A stretch of DNA of 6,805 nt. It comes from Ramlibacter sp. (GTDB lineage: Bacteria > Pseudomonadota > Gammaproteobacteria > Burkholderiales > Burkholderiaceae_C). Position 1 is the first letter of the stretch; every line of letters starts with the position of its first letter. Below, in pieces: positions 5,508-6,805 of the stretch. A program made the translations under genes and the position numbers. The stretch spans positions 1 to 6,805 of the forward strand of contig JAJAZH010000279.1 of NCBI GenBank assembly GCA_026785815.1, in the 5' to 3' direction. A model generated the notes under the pieces. It was not told the origin of the DNA and did no database searches. It was given only the letters and a program-made list of their open reading frames with translations.

Positions 5508-6485
5508 TCAGAAGTCCAGCAGGACCGCGCCCCAGGTAAAACCGCCGCCGACGCCTTCCAGCATCAAGGTCTGGCCGCGGCTGATCTTGCCACTTCGCAC
5601 TGCGGCGTCGAGCGCGAGCGGAATCGACGCGGCGGAAGTATTGCCGTGCTGGTCGACGGTGACGACCAACTTGTCCAGCGGCAGTTTCAGTTTCCTGGCC
5701 GTCCCCTGCATGATCCGGATATTGGCCTGGTGCGGAATCAGCCAGTCGATGTCGGCCGCTTCCCGGCCGGCCTTCGCCAACGTCGCTCGCGCTGCCTGTT
5801 CGAGAACGCCGACCGCCAGCTTGAACACCGCCTGGCCGTCCATTTTCAACAGCGGGTCGCCCAGAACCTTGCCGCCTGACACGGTTCCCGGGACACAGAG
5901 AATGCCGACGTGCTTGCCGTCGGCGTGGAGGTCGCTCGCCAGGATTCCCGGCGTTTCGGACAGTTCGAGGACAACAGCGCCAGCGCCATCGCCGAACAGC
6001 ACACAGGTGGTGCGGTCGCTGAAGTCGAGGATCCGCGAGAAGACTTCGGCGCCGATCACCAGGGCCTTGTTCGCGGTACCGGTCTTGATCAGGGAATCAG
6101 CGACCGTCAGCGCGTACACGAAGCCGCTGCACACCGCTTGCACGTCAAAGGCGGCGCAGCCCGCGATGCCGAGTTTGTGTTGAAGAATGCAGGCCGCCGA
6201 TGGGAAAATCATGTCGGGCGTCGAAGTCGCCACGATGATCAGGTCGATCTCGCTGGCCGCGATGCCCGCCGCTTCGAGCGCCCGCCTGGCCGCTTCCACT
6301 CCGAGGTCGCTGCTGGTCACCCCATCGTCGGCGAAGTGCCTGGCCCGGATTCCGGTTCGCTCGACGATCCACTGGTCGGACGTTTCAACCCCTTTGGCCG
6401 CGAGTTCCTCGGCGAGGTCGGCGTTGGTGACGCGGCGCGGCGGCAAGTAGCTGCCGGTGCCCGTGATGCTGGAAAAACGTGCCAT
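5508..6485 (-). CDS. fabH: 3-oxoacyl-[acyl-carrier-protein] synthase III (FabH)
   Basis: FabH starts fatty acid synthesis by condensing acetyl-CoA with malonyl-ACP. The 325-residue protein has the complete catalytic triad: Cys119 in DVQAVCSGFVYAL, His252 in PHQANIRI and Asn282 in QHGNTSAAS. The substrate-entry region DQWIVERTGIRARHFA at 37-52 is typical of FabH, as are GDGAGAVVLE at 165-174 and the terminal GVGGGFTWGAVLLDF. The ATG at 6485 lies two bases after the plsX stop (TGA-AC-ATG). There is no good Shine-Dalgarno sequence, so translation is probably coupled to plsX. Length and motifs are ordinary for the housekeeping enzyme rather than for a secondary-metabolism relative such as a chalcone-synthase-like or PqsD-type protein. 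Confidence 0.97.
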   Translation of the reverse strand: MARFSSITGTGSYLPPRRVTNADLAEELAAKGVETSDQWIVERTGIRARHFADDGVTSSDLGVEAARRALEAAGIAASEIDLIIVATSTPDMIFPSAACILQHKLGIAGCAAFDVQAVCSGFVYALTVADSLIKTGTANKALVIGAEVFSRILDFSDRTTCVLFGDGAGAVVLELSETPGILASDLHADGKHVGILCVPGTVSGGKVLGDPLLKMDGQAVFKLAVGVLEQAARATLAKAGREAADIDWLIPHQANIRIMQGTARKLKLPLDKLVVTVDQHGNTSAASIPLALDAAVRSGKISRGQTLMLEGVGGGFTWGAVLLDF

Positions 6486-6487
6486 GT

Positions 6488-6805
6488 TCAGGGGCTGACT
6501 GCTTCGATGGACTGTCGGGCCTGCGGTTCGACACCGACCAGCAGGGGCCGGGCATGTGCGATCCGCGCCTGAACACGCTCCAGCAACTGATTGCGGGCCG
6601 CATCATACGCGCGGTCGAGGGCCTGGCCGAAGGCGAACGCATCGGCCGAACCGTGGCTCTTGAACACCAGGCCACGCAGCCCGAGAAATGCCGCGCCGTT
6701 GTACCGGCGGTGGTCGACTCGACTTTTAAACGCCGATAACACCGGGTAGGCGACGATTGCTGCCAGTTTGGTCATTGGAGAGCGGGAGAACTCTTCGCGC
6801 AGGAA
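6488..6805 (-). CDS. plsX: Phosphate acyltransferase PlsX, C-terminal part (runs off the right edge)
   Basis: These are the last 105 codons of plsX. The frame is open to base 6805, and the gene begins beyond the window. PlsX converts acyl-ACP to acyl phosphate, the donor used by PlsY to make lysophosphatidic acid, and so links fatty acid synthesis to phospholipids. The visible segment begins FLREEFSRSP and contains the family's C-terminal signature DHRRYNGAAFLGLRGLVFKS followed directly by HGSADAFAFGQAL. The ATG at 6775 is an internal methionine and not a gene start, because the family sequence continues upstream of it. In this operon type rpmF and an upstream DUF177-family gene usually precede plsX, but they are not visible here. 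Confidence 0.94.
   Translation of the reverse strand, partial: FLREEFSRSPMTKLAAIVAYPVLSAFKSRVDHRRYNGAAFLGLRGLVFKSHGSADAFAFGQALDRAYDAARNQLLERVQARIAHARPLLVGVEPQARQSIEAVSP

Noticed and set aside
6488..6775. A separate 95-residue gene starting at ATG 6775
   Set aside because: The frame continues to the window edge with PlsX sequence, so the ATG is an internal codon of plsX.

Overview
The window is a GC-rich stretch of a proteobacterial chromosome, most likely a betaproteobacterium, possibly of the Rhodocyclales type. The lineage call rests on gene order and protein character, not on a database match. Every gene I can support lies on the minus strand, so transcription runs from right to left. The order is plsX (3' end only), fabH, fabD, fabG, acpP, fabF, a small YgfX-like membrane protein, rpoE, rseA and rseB (5' end only). 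The genes are packed tightly. Two junctions use a 4-base ATGA stop/start overlap (fabD/fabG and ygfX-like/rpoE), and plsX/fabH are 2 bases apart.

The right two thirds (about 2018-6805) is the type II fatty acid synthesis cluster. PlsX makes acyl phosphate for phospholipid synthesis. FabD loads malonate onto the acyl carrier protein AcpP, FabH makes the first condensation, FabG reduces the beta-keto product, and FabF carries out later condensations. All expected catalytic residues are present: Cys-His-Asn in FabH, Ser-His in FabD, Asn-Ser-Tyr-Lys in FabG, the phosphopantetheine Ser37 in AcpP, and Cys-His-Lys-His in FabF.

The left third (1-1975) is the envelope-stress module: sigma-E (RpoE), its membrane anti-sigma factor RseA, and the periplasmic regulator RseB. 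A two-helix membrane protein of the YgfX type sits between fabF and rpoE, and its stop codon overlaps the rpoE start. Lipid synthesis and envelope-stress sensing are therefore physically joined, and no convincing terminator separates them.

The coding content is conventional. I found no mobile element, CRISPR array, tRNA, rRNA or obviously foreign gene. The less explained material lies in three gaps of about 100 bases. The fabG-acpP gap has a strong hairpin and a -10-like box. The acpP-fabF gap has a hairpin touching the ribosome site of a possible 12-codon leader peptide that ends on the fabF start. The fabH-fabD gap is a pyrimidine-rich leader with no Shine-Dalgarno sequence. No stretch over 300 bases lacks a gene.
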